A DNA stretch of 5,461 bases, taken from contig JAFGIH010000422.1 of the NCBI GenBank assembly GCA_016929985.1, positions 1 to 5,461 on the forward strand, in the 5' to 3' direction. The notes below the pieces were generated by a model that was not told the DNA's origin, ran no database searches, and saw nothing but the letters and a program-made list of their open reading frames with translations. The DNA is from Thermoleophilia bacterium. GTDB lineage: Bacteria; Actinomycetota; Thermoleophilia; RBG-16-64-13. Both the position numbers and the translations under genes were made by a program. Positions 1 through 5,461 of this stretch are shown here, in pieces (within the stretch, counting starts at the first letter, position 1; each line of letters starts with the position of its first letter).

Positions 1-892
1 ATACGATCACGCGGTTCGGCCCGCCGGCCGGCAGACCGCCGCCCGTTCGCGTCCTAGTCCACCCCCCGGTCTCCGCGGCAAGCTTGCGCAGCAGAGCCGT
101 GACCGGCTCCAGGGTCATGTTGGCCAGGACCGTGGCCCCCGCGAACCAACCGGGCGAAGCACCGGCTATGTCGACGTTGTGCACTTCGACGACCCCGCCC
201 ACGCCGTTCGCCTCGATGTTCTCTCGCGCCGACACCAGCGCCACCGGGTCGTTGTCGAAAGCGAAGACTGGGCCCCAGCCCAGCTTCGCGGCGGCGATGG
301 CCAGGATGCCCGACCCCGTGCCTGCGTCGACCAGCGGGCCGAGGAGCCGCTCGCTCGGCCCCCCCGGCCGCGGACCCGCAGCGGGCGACAGGCCTTGGAG
401 CAGCCGCAGGGTCCCCCGGGTGGTGGGATGCAGACCGGTGCCGAACCCCAACCCGGGGTTGATCATCACGTCCACGAGTCCCGCGCCTCCGGGTGCGGCG
501 GGCTCCGCGGCAGCACCCTCCAGCGCCGGCTCCCAGGGCGGGCGGATCCGCACGTCCCCGATCACGATGGGGCGGAAATGGTCCTTCCAGCCGTCCACCC
601 ATTCCCGCGAGACGTCGCGGGTCTCGAGCCGTACCGCGCCGGAGACGCGAAGCTCGGCGGGCAGGGCGGCCAGCACGTCTTCGAGAGACACGGTCTCGCC
701 GCTCGCCGCGTCGAACGCAGCGTCGGACGTCGGGTAGAAGACCAGGGTGGTCGTTTCGCCGCTTGGTTGCTCTTCGAAGGCACCCAGGAGATCCATGAGC
801 ACGGCGCCGACCGCTTCCGCAGACTCAGTCGGGACGGTGAGCCGCAGCGCTCGGTCGACTCCGGGGTCTTGGCGCTCGCCGGGCGCGCTCAC
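1..892 (-). CDS. prmA: Ribosomal protein L11 methyltransferase, 3' end beyond the window
   Basis: SAM-dependent cytoplasmic enzyme that methylates ribosomal protein L11. I translated 297 codons from a GTG at 892-890; the frame stays open to the window edge, so the C-terminus is missing. Seen: WKDHFRPI near residues 102-109 and IRPPWE at 116-121 (the N-terminal L11-recognition part), the family signature GFGTGLHPTT at 149-158, SAM-binding motif DAGTGSG at 189-195 followed by ILAIAAAKLG, the acidic FDND at 212-215, and ANMTLEPV at 257-264 in the place of the family's ANI motif. The E. coli enzyme is 293 aa; this one is already longer because of Ala/Pro/Gly-rich insertions at about 123-140, 169-181 and 274-292. 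The start is supported by a 4-base GTGA overlap with the upstream HAD gene and by AGAGGGG five bases before the GTG. The last visible residues (PNRVIV) fit the strand before the usual SGIL segment. Confidence 0.95.
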   Translation of the reverse strand, partial: MSAPGERQDPGVDRALRLTVPTESAEAVGAVLMDLLGAFEEQPSGETTTLVFYPTSDAAFDAASGETVSLEDVLAALPAELRVSGAVRLETRDVSREWVDGWKDHFRPIVIGDVRIRPPWEPALEGAAAEPAAPGGAGLVDVMINPGLGFGTGLHPTTRGTLRLLQGLSPAAGPRPGGPSERLLGPLVDAGTGSGILAIAAAKLGWGPVFAFDNDPVALVSARENIEANGVGGVVEVHNVDIAGASPGWFAGATVLANMTLEPVTALLRKLAAETGGWTRTRTGGGLPAGGPNRVIV

Positions 893-1503
893 AGCAGCCC
901 CTCTGCGGTGAGAGCAGCGCGGACGTCCGCCAGCCCGTCGACCAAGAAGCCGCTGATGCCCAGCCGTTCCGCCGCCTCCACGTTGGCGCGCGAATCGTCG
1001 AAGAAGCGGATATCGTCCGGTTCGACGTGAAGGGTCTCCATGACCACCTCGAACGCCTCCTTATCCGGCTTGATAGCGCCCATCAGGTGTGAGGAGAAGG
1101 CGGAGTCAAACCCCTCCACGAACCCGGCGACCTTCCCCCAGTGCAGCTCGTTGCAGTTGCTGAGGCAGCTTACATGATGTGTCTCTCGCAGCCGGGTGAT
1201 CAAGTCGGCAGCACCGTCGTAGGGCTGTCGGATCCACTGGGAGAGATCGGAGAGAAACGCCGGTGGCGTCGTTGGCAGTCGCCATTCGGCGATGAAGCGC
1301 TCTGCGAAGGCCTCAGGCGAGATGCGGCCGAGTTCGAAGCTCCTCACGGCCGGCGAGCGCAACCAGCGATCTCTGATGGACTGGCCGTCAAGCGCGGCAT
1401 CCCCGGGTGCGGCGTCGCTCAACAGAGATCGTAGCCAGTCGAGGCCGGCAGTATCGACGAGACACCCCCCGAGGTCGAAGAGCAGTACCGAGGTCCGCTT
1501 CAC
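889..1503 (-). CDS. HAD-superfamily hydrolase, YihX-like phosphatase
   Basis: Probable cytoplasmic phosphatase of the haloacid dehalogenase superfamily, 204 aa, a usual length. Seen: motif I FDLGG with nucleophile Asp10; the second Asp of the common DxD is replaced by Gly12, as in E. coli YihX (FDLGN). Motif II is SNCN at 115-118 (YihX SNTN), motif III Lys145 in AIKPD, and motif IV FFDD at 167-170 with Asn174 following. A helical cap lies at about 20-90, and the stretch ELGRISPEAFAE (57-68) closely resembles the YihX cap. E. coli YihX hydrolyses alpha-D-glucose-1-phosphate; the substrate here cannot be read from the sequence. Loss of the second Asp, normally the general acid, may affect catalysis or specificity, but it is shared with active relatives. 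The GTG start lies 13 bases after the dnaJ stop, with only a weak G-rich stretch in front. The stop overlaps prmA by four bases. Confidence 0.88.
   Translation of the reverse strand: MKRTSVLLFDLGGCLVDTAGLDWLRSLLSDAAPGDAALDGQSIRDRWLRSPAVRSFELGRISPEAFAERFIAEWRLPTTPPAFLSDLSQWIRQPYDGAADLITRLRETHHVSCLSNCNELHWGKVAGFVEGFDSAFSSHLMGAIKPDKEAFEVVMETLHVEPDDIRFFDDSRANVEAAERLGISGFLVDGLADVRAALTAEGLL
898..904 (-). promoter_or_regulatory. Ribosome binding site of prmA
   Basis: AGAGGGG lies five bases upstream of the GTG at 892. It sits inside the last codons of the HAD gene and, with the GTGA overlap, decides the prmA start. Its presence suggests prmA can be initiated de novo as well as by coupling. Confidence 0.65.
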
Positions 1504-1516
1504 CCCGCCAGGCCTA

Positions 1517-2674
1517 TCAGCCGCTGAACCAGTTGCGCAGCTTCTGCAGGACGCCTTCCTCAGGCTCCTCGTACTGCTCGGAACCGCAGGCGTCCTCGAA
1601 TTCCTGCAGGATGCGGCGTTGCTGCTCGTCGAGCTCGCGTGGGACCCGGACGCGGATGTGGATCTCTTGGTCGCCCCGGCCGTGGCCGTTCAGGTGCTGC
1701 ACGCCCTTGCCCTTGAGTACCTTCGTGTCGCCCGGCTGGGTGCCCGGGTCGAAGGTCACCTCTTCGTCGCCGTCGAGCGTGGGGATGGTCATAGTCGTGC
1801 CCAGCGCAGCCTGCACCATGGTGAGGTCGACACCGTAGAGGATGTCGTCGTCGCGCCGCTCGAAGACGTCGTGGGCAAGAACCTGGATACGCACGTAGAG
1901 GTCGCCGGGCTGCGCGCCCCGCTCGCCCGCTCCCCCGCGTCCGGTCACTCGTATGCGTTGCCCGGCGTCGATGCCGGCGGGGATGTTCACCGTGACCTTG
2001 CGCTCTCCGAAGACGCGCCCGGCGCCGTGGCACTCCTTGCACGGCGACTCGATAATGTGGCCCTGCCCCGCGCAGCGCGGGCAGGGCCCGGTCTGCACGA
2101 ACTGCCCCAGCATCGTGCGGCGGATGGTGCGCACCCGGCCCAGGCCTCCGCACTCGGTGCACGACTTCACCGACGAGGGGTCGGTGGTGCCCGCGCCCTC
2201 ACAGGTCTGGCAGGCGCCCTGAGCCCTGAACGTGATCTCTTTCTCCACGCCGAAGGCGGCCTCTTCGAGGGTCAGCTCCACCTCGACGGCCAGGTCCTCG
2301 CCCCGGACGGGCCCTGCAGGCTGGCTGCGGCCGAACGGGCTCGCGCCGCCGAACGCTCCCCCGAAGAGGTTCTCGAACAGGTCGCCGAAACCATCGAAAC
2401 CATCGAAGCCGTAGCCGCCGGCGCCGCCGGCGCCGCGGCGCAGGCCGTCATGACCGTAGGTGTCGTAGAGCGTGCGCTTCTGCTGGTCGGAGAGCACCTC
2501 GTAGGCCTCGGTGGCCTCCTTGAACTTCTCCTCGCACTCGGGGTCGTTGCAGTTGACATCGGGGTGCAACTCCCGGGCCAGCATGCGATAAGCCTTCTTG
2601 ATCTGCTGTGTATCCGCGTTCCGGGGTACCCCGAGTACCTCGTAGTAGTCGCGTTTCGCCTCACCGTTGTTCAT
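1517..2674 (-). CDS. dnaJ: Chaperone protein DnaJ (Hsp40, type I)
   Basis: Co-chaperone that binds unfolded proteins and stimulates the DnaK ATPase. 385 aa, normal for a full DnaJ. Domains in order: J domain at about 8-73 with the essential HPD at 37-39; Gly/Phe-rich linker at about 81-115 with repeated GFD units; the zinc-binding domain with four intact CxxCxGxG-type repeats starting at C155, C172, C198 and C212; the C-terminal substrate-binding domains at about 220-350; and an acidic tail. The ATG overlaps the hrcA stop (ATGA). GGGGAA eight bases upstream is a plausible ribosome binding site. It lies directly after hrcA with no grpE or dnaK between, like the dnaJ2 locus of actinobacteria; dnaK and grpE are presumably elsewhere, perhaps with a second dnaJ. 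Odd: two cysteines, C42 and C47, just after HPD, where relatives usually have Pro or Ala. Confidence 0.98.
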   Translation of the reverse strand: MNNGEAKRDYYEVLGVPRNADTQQIKKAYRMLARELHPDVNCNDPECEEKFKEATEAYEVLSDQQKRTLYDTYGHDGLRRGAGGAGGYGFDGFDGFGDLFENLFGGAFGGASPFGRSQPAGPVRGEDLAVEVELTLEEAAFGVEKEITFRAQGACQTCEGAGTTDPSSVKSCTECGGLGRVRTIRRTMLGQFVQTGPCPRCAGQGHIIESPCKECHGAGRVFGERKVTVNIPAGIDAGQRIRVTGRGGAGERGAQPGDLYVRIQVLAHDVFERRDDDILYGVDLTMVQAALGTTMTIPTLDGDEEVTFDPGTQPGDTKVLKGKGVQHLNGHGRGDQEIHIRVRVPRELDEQQRRILQEFEDACGSEQYEEPEEGVLQKLRNWFSG

Positions 2675-3747
2675 TCGTAGCGTTCCCCAACCAGTTCGGA
2701 CAGTAGTTGCGCGGTCTCCCTCACTGTGACGATGGCCGTCTCGTAGTCCATCCGCGTAGGCCCGACCAGGCTCACCGTGCCCAGGCTCCGCTGAGGCAGA
2801 CCGTAGCCGGCCGCGACCACCGAGAACGGCTGCAGAGCCGTGGTTTCGTGCTCGCTACCGATCCTGACGACCACCGTGCCCGTGCCCAGAGCGGCCCGGA
2901 GCATCCGGAGAAGGAGAAAACGTTCTTCCAAGAGCGAGAGCAGATCGCGCAGCGACGAGACGTCCTGCAACCGGGGCTCGCTCAACAACCGTGAGGCCCC
3001 GCCCACGTAGAGCTCCTCCTGATACTGCTCGTCCACCAGCTTCTCGAAAGCGGGCGCCAGCATCTTGAGAAAGGCGGACTCTCGTGGACTCAGCCCCGGA
3101 TCGTCGAGAGCATGCCTGATGAGCCGGGCCGTGAGGGTCTGGTCGTCGAACATCTCGTTGAGATAGGTGCGGGCCCATTCCACCAGGCCGGGATCTATGG
3201 GCTGCAGGAGGTCGATGACGCCCTTCATCACCGCCCCGGTCGATACGATGAACACATACATGAGCTGGTTGGGCTGCAGAGTAAGCAACTCGACATGGCG
3301 CAACCGCGCACCGCTCACCCGCGGCCCCAGCACCAGGGCGAGGAGGTTGGTGGCACGCGACATGGCGTCGGTGGCCTGACGGAGCGCGGTGTCGATCTCC
3401 CCGGCCATGTCATCGGGAAGCAGCGCTTCCAAGGCGCCGCACCGTACACCAGGCCGCAACGCTGGGCGAACGACCCCGCCGCTCATGAGATAGTCGACGA
3501 ACTCGCGATAGCCGAGGTCGGTGGGCACCCGTCCTGCGGACGTATGAGGATGAGTGAGGTAGCCCTTCTCTTCGAGCAGGGCGAATTCGTTGCGCACCGT
3601 CGAAGAAGAGACCTGCAGACCGGCCGAGCCGGCCAGCTCCTTAGAGGAGACAGGCGCGCCCGTGCCGATATAACGCTCGGTGACGGCGTTGAGTATCGTC
3701 CGTTGTCGCTCTGTGAGTACCATGACCGCCGGCGTAGAGGAGCTCAC
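2671..3747 (-). CDS. hrcA: Heat-inducible transcription repressor HrcA
   Basis: Cytoplasmic repressor that binds CIRCE operators upstream of heat-shock genes and needs GroEL for activity in the studied cases. 358 aa; the family is usually about 340-350. Seen: N-terminal winged helix-turn-helix at about 12-80, with [18 protein letters not shown] at 47-64 as the recognition region and the signature HTSAGRVPT at 68-76; a GAF-like central part with a dimerization segment; and the C-terminal signature GPTRMDY at 329-335. The GTG at 3747 overlaps the hemW stop (GTGA) and favours coupling. An alternative ATG at 3723 would give VLTERQ close to the N-terminus usual in the family, removing eight residues; neither start has a strong ribosome binding site. 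The 3' end overlaps dnaJ by four bases. I found no CIRCE inverted repeat (TTAGCACTC-N9-GAGTGCTAA) in the window, so any autoregulation would act further upstream. Confidence 0.97.
   Translation of the reverse strand: MSSSTPAVMVLTERQRTILNAVTERYIGTGAPVSSKELAGSAGLQVSSSTVRNEFALLEEKGYLTHPHTSAGRVPTDLGYREFVDYLMSGGVVRPALRPGVRCGALEALLPDDMAGEIDTALRQATDAMSRATNLLALVLGPRVSGARLRHVELLTLQPNQLMYVFIVSTGAVMKGVIDLLQPIDPGLVEWARTYLNEMFDDQTLTARLIRHALDDPGLSPRESAFLKMLAPAFEKLVDEQYQEELYVGGASRLLSEPRLQDVSSLRDLLSLLEERFLLLRMLRAALGTGTVVVRIGSEHETTALQPFSVVAAGYGLPQRSLGTVSLVGPTRMDYETAIVTVRETAQLLSELVGERYE
2683..2688 (-). promoter_or_regulatory. Likely ribosome binding site of dnaJ
   Basis: GGGGAA ends eight bases before the dnaJ ATG and lies within the last hrcA codons. 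It is moderate in strength and probably works together with the ATGA overlap. Confidence 0.45.
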
Positions 3748-5003
3748 TCGTCTGGAGGGGCCAGGAGCGCTCCGATCACTGTGTTGCTGACATCCAAAAA
3801 CCCTGGATTCAAGCGGAGTTTACCACAGCGTCTCTCCAGGCAGCCCTGGGCCAGAAGGCGGTCGCGGGCGGCCTGGTCGAGCACCGGGAGCACCGCCGCT
3901 TCGTCCACGCCTTCTGTGGTCCGCAGGCCCAGCATGGCCCTCTCCCAGAGACGCGTCCGTGACGTAAGGACCTCGATCTCGGGCGCCTCGCCGGCCAGGT
4001 AAGCGGCTACCGAGCGCGGGTTGGTACGCCGCTCGGCAGCCAGCCGCGGCGGAGCGCCCGCGGTGGGGGCGACGCGCGCGGCAGGGGGCGCCGCCGCGGC
4101 GTCGGCGCTGACCGTCGACACGGCCGATGTCCCGAGGCCCAGATAGTCCTCGCCGCGCCAGTAGGCCAGGTTGTGCCGGCACTCGTGACCGGGCAGCGCA
4201 AAGTTGGAGACCTCGTAGCGCCGATAGCCGGCGGCCTCGAGTCTGGCGATGACGTCGGCGTAGTGCCGTTCAGCGAAGTCCGCGGCTGTGGCGCGCGCGC
4301 CGGCGCCGGCGCGCGCCGCATAGGCCGGCGTGTAGGTGAGGTCGTAGAGTGAGATGTGAGTCGGACCGGCCGCGACCGCCGCGTCGATGTCGGCGGCGGC
4401 CAGCGACCATGTCTGCCCCGGTATGCCGAACACCAGGTCGAGGTTCCACCCCTCCCAGCCGGCCGCCTTGATCGCCGCCAGGGCGTCGACGACCTCCTGC
4501 TGCGTCACCCGGCGGCCCAGCGCCGCGCGCAGCGCCGGCGCGAAGGACTGCACTCCCAGGGACAGCCGCGTGACCCCGGCCTCACGGAGCCGCCTAAGAA
4601 GCGGCGAGTCGATGGTGCCGGGGTTGGCTTCGATGGTGAACTCAGGCGGCGGCGCTGTGGCGCCGGCCGCCGCGCCGCCGCACATCCGCGCGGCCAGATC
4701 GCGAACCAAAGCCAATAGGCCGTCGGCCGGAAGCACCGTGGGAGTCCCACCGCCCAGGTAGATGGTCTCGAATCGGCCGGCTCCGGCCGGTCGGGCGCCG
4801 CCCGCCTTCGGCCCGGCGGCCGCCCCAGAAGCCTCAGCCTCCTCAGCCTCCCGGCCCTCCCAGGCCGCCAGCTCCGCCCTCAGCGCCTCGAGATACCGCT
4901 CCACCCGCCCCGCCCGCGCGTGTCGCCCCACCGGTTCGGAGGCAAAGTCGCAGTAGGCGCACCGCGAACGGCAGAACGGGATGTGTACGTAGAGGTGCTT
5001 CAT
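3744..5003 (-). CDS. hemW: Heme chaperone HemW (radical SAM, HemN-like)
   Basis: HemW binds heme and hands it to target proteins; it carries a 4Fe-4S cluster and SAM but is not the coproporphyrinogen dehydrogenase HemN. Seen in 419 aa: the cluster motif C11-x3-C15-x2-C18 in PFCRSRCAYCDF, with Phe20 rather than the extra Cys of HemN; GGGTPT at 84-89 and EANPGT at 125-130 (SAM-binding region); LSLGVQSF at 147-154; GIPGQTW at 193-199; YEVSNFA at 263-269; and the HNxxYW motif (HNLAYW, 277-282) linked to heme binding in HemW. The C-terminal domain ends with LNPGFLDVSN at about 398-407. It is about 40 aa longer than the E. coli homologue (378 aa) because of Ala/Gly-rich insertions at about 52-77, 109-119 and 299-325. 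The ATG gives the normal MKHLYVHIPFC start, though no clear ribosome binding site precedes it. The older name hemN for this locus would be a misannotation. Confidence 0.96.
   Translation of the reverse strand: MKHLYVHIPFCRSRCAYCDFASEPVGRHARAGRVERYLEALRAELAAWEGREAEEAEASGAAAGPKAGGARPAGAGRFETIYLGGGTPTVLPADGLLALVRDLAARMCGGAAAGATAPPPEFTIEANPGTIDSPLLRRLREAGVTRLSLGVQSFAPALRAALGRRVTQQEVVDALAAIKAAGWEGWNLDLVFGIPGQTWSLAAADIDAAVAAGPTHISLYDLTYTPAYAARAGAGARATAADFAERHYADVIARLEAAGYRRYEVSNFALPGHECRHNLAYWRGEDYLGLGTSAVSTVSADAAAAPPAARVAPTAGAPPRLAAERRTNPRSVAAYLAGEAPEIEVLTSRTRLWERAMLGLRTTEGVDEAAVLPVLDQAARDRLLAQGCLERRCGKLRLNPGFLDVSNTVIGALLAPPDE
4293..4316. repeat. Perfect 24-bp GC-only palindrome inside hemW
   Basis: The sequence reads identically on both strands, centred between 4304 and 4305, and consists only of G and C. 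It encodes the Ala/Gly/Arg run at about HemW residues 230-237. It has no loop, so it could form a cruciform or very strong RNA stem only by opening a few central bases. Most likely a by-product of Ala/Gly/Arg codons in high-GC DNA. Confidence 0.6.
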
Positions 5004-5023
5004 AGGACCGGCTCAGGACTGGT

Positions 5024-5041
5024 CGTGATCGGCGTGATCGG
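5024..5041. repeat. Tandem duplication of a 9-bp unit
   Basis: CGTGATCGG occurs twice head to tail (5024-5032 and 5033-5041), about 20 bases upstream of the hemW start. Each unit holds the palindrome GATC. Two copies only; no known operator is recognised. Confidence 0.7.
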
Positions 5042-5050
5042 CCGGCATCC

Positions 5051-5070
5051 CTGCGGGCCCGGGCCGGCAG
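5051..5070. repeat. Imperfect 20-bp palindrome between the membrane protein gene and hemW
   Basis: Symmetric at 18 of 20 positions around a GGGCCCGGGCC-like core, with one mismatched symmetric pair. It could be a dimeric-protein site or an mRNA stem, but it lacks a loop and no T run follows on either strand, so I do not call it a terminator. Confidence 0.5.
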
Positions 5071-5134
5071 CCGCGCCCCACCGCATGGACCGCCCCGCTC
5101 CCGCCGTCGGCCGCCGCTCCATTCCCGGCGTCCG

Positions 5135-5419
5135 TCAGTACCCCAACACTCCCAAGACGACCATCACGATCCCCAACACGACGCTGAGCCCCCCTAAGAT
5201 GGCCGTCCACGAGCTCCAGGCCTTGCCGCTCCGTTTGGCCGCCCGTGTGGCCGCGTCCAGCTCTCCCTCGCCGGCGTCGGCGGCGTTCTCCAGCCGCCGC
5301 TTGGAGAGCGCCTGCTGCTCGGCCTGGAGGGCCTTGCCGGCCGGGCCATGGCGAAGCCAGGTCTGGACGCCGCCCATGACGATCAACAACGCCCCCAAGA
5401 CGAGGTATTCGGTCGTCAT
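5135..5419 (-). CDS. Small two-helix membrane protein, function unknown
   Basis: 94 aa; I do not recognise the family. Two hydrophobic segments are visible: about residues 5-21 (YLVLGALLIVMGGVQTW) and about 71-92, separated by a 48-residue polar stretch rich in Ala, Glu, Lys and Arg that looks helical and may form a short coiled coil. The loop carries nine Lys/Arg against six Asp/Glu while the N-terminus (MTTEY) has no positive charge, so the positive-inside rule suggests a hairpin with both ends outside and the loop in the cytoplasm. The first segment may act as an uncleaved signal anchor. It is likely a real gene: a strong ribosome binding site, an ATGA overlap with the preceding gene, and a protein-like hydrophobicity pattern. 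It sits between the probable lepA and hemW, which are often neighbours without such a gene. No catalytic motif is seen. Confidence 0.85.
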   Translation of the reverse strand: MTTEYLVLGALLIVMGGVQTWLRHGPAGKALQAEQQALSKRRLENAADAGEGELDAATRAAKRSGKAWSSWTAILGGLSVVLGIVMVVLGVLGY

Positions 5420-5461
5420 TTCTTCCCCTCTTTCCCTTCCCCGAGGTCGAGGACCGCCAGG
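5416..5461 (-). CDS. lepA: C-terminal end of probable elongation factor 4 (LepA)
   Basis: Only the last 14 codons and a TGA (5418-5416) are inside the window; the rest lies beyond the right edge. The residues read LAVLDLGEGKEGKK and then stop. This resembles the end of LepA proteins, where a QEAF motif is followed by a short hydrophobic strand and a charged tail (E. coli ends FLAILHVGKDNK). Position agrees: lepA commonly lies just upstream of hemW and hrcA. LepA is a ribosome-associated GTPase that acts during translation under stress and in assembly. The stop overlaps the next start in an ATGA. The identification rests on a very short peptide plus gene order, so it is a good inference rather than a demonstration. 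Confidence 0.65.
   Translation of the reverse strand, partial: LAVLDLGEGKEGKK
5424..5430 (-). promoter_or_regulatory. Ribosome binding site of the small membrane protein
   Basis: GAGGGGA lies four bases upstream of the ATG at 5419, inside the last codons of the upstream gene. It is the strongest such site in the window and supports this start. Confidence 0.75.

Larger units (their letters stand above)
5004..5134. other. 131-bp intergenic gap, no recognisable promoter or terminator
   Basis: This is the only sizeable gap in the window, between the small membrane protein and hemW. On the transcribed strand I see no -10/-35 pair of sigma-70 type, no CIRCE element, no stem followed by a T run, and no convincing ribosome binding site before hemW. 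It is very GC-rich and holds a 9-bp tandem duplication and an imperfect palindrome, listed separately. An open frame from 5210 to 5013 spans it but is low-complexity and overlaps the membrane-protein gene. Confidence 0.6.

Noticed and set aside
54..602. 182-codon minus-strand frame inside prmA
   Set aside because: Arg/Gly/Ala-rich shadow in a different frame from the verified PrmA reading, which contains all the family motifs and continues to the window edge.
2387..2445. Short tandem repeats in dnaJ
   Set aside because: They encode the Gly/Phe-rich linker (GFD units and GGA units) that is a normal part of DnaJ.
1292..2680. 462-codon open frame on the plus strand, antisense to dnaJ
   Set aside because: It covers a complete, motif-verified dnaJ and part of the HAD gene. 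The translation is Ala/Leu/Val/Gly-rich without recognisable motifs, as expected for an antisense frame of high-GC coding DNA lacking stops.
3112..4002. 296-codon plus-strand frame antisense to hrcA and the end of hemW
   Set aside because: Overlaps two confidently identified genes and has no recognisable domain.
3744..5003. Annotation of this gene as HemN (oxygen-independent coproporphyrinogen III dehydrogenase)
   Set aside because: The motif is CxxxCxxC followed by Asp-Phe rather than an extra Cys, and HNxxYW is present; both point to the heme chaperone HemW.
5051..5070. GC-rich palindrome as a Rho-independent terminator
   Set aside because: No loop and no T run after it on either strand; it would also separate hemW from its usual upstream neighbours.
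5013..5210. 65-codon minus-strand frame spanning the intergenic gap
   Set aside because: Low-complexity Gly/Ala/His/Asp sequence, starts within the second transmembrane coding region of the small membrane protein, and has no convincing ribosome binding site.
1..5461. CRISPR arrays, insertion sequences, tRNA or rRNA genes, phage or defence genes
   Set aside because: None seen. The window is filled by conserved housekeeping genes on one strand, with no regularly spaced repeats or transposase-like reading frame.

Overview
This 5.46-kb window is a tightly packed run of housekeeping genes, all transcribed on the minus strand, from a high-GC bacterium (about two thirds G+C by eye; all six visible stop codons are TGA). 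Read in the direction of transcription (right to left) the order is: the last 14 codons of a gene that is probably lepA; a 94-aa two-helix membrane protein of unknown function; a 131-bp gap; hemW (heme chaperone, radical SAM family); hrcA (heat-shock repressor); dnaJ (full type I co-chaperone); a YihX-like HAD hydrolase; and prmA (ribosomal protein L11 methyltransferase), whose 3' end runs off the left edge.

The genes are strongly coupled. Four junctions are 4-base stop/start overlaps (lepA/small protein ATGA, hemW/hrcA GTGA, hrcA/dnaJ ATGA, HAD/prmA GTGA) and the dnaJ/HAD gap is 13 bases, so an operon with translational coupling is likely. lepA-hemW-hrcA is a widely conserved order. hrcA followed directly by dnaJ, with no grpE or dnaK between, is the arrangement usual in Actinobacteriota (Bacillota usually have hrcA-grpE-dnaK-dnaJ). 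prmA after dnaJ is common in Bacillota and other deep lineages but absent from the equivalent mycobacterial cluster as I recall it. I therefore infer a deep-branching actinobacterium (for example Coriobacteriia- or Thermoleophilia-like); this is inference from gene order and composition only.

Functionally the cluster joins translation (LepA/EF4, PrmA), heme delivery (HemW) and protein folding with its control (HrcA, DnaJ). No CIRCE operator, clear sigma-70 promoter or Rho-independent terminator is visible, so the controlling elements probably lie outside the window.

No previously undescribed system is evident. The least explained items are the small membrane protein coupled to lepA, the HAD hydrolase inside a chaperone/translation operon, and Ala/Gly/Pro-rich loop insertions in HemW and PrmA. 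The plus strand carries long open frames, including one of 462 codons, but these are shadows of the minus-strand genes.
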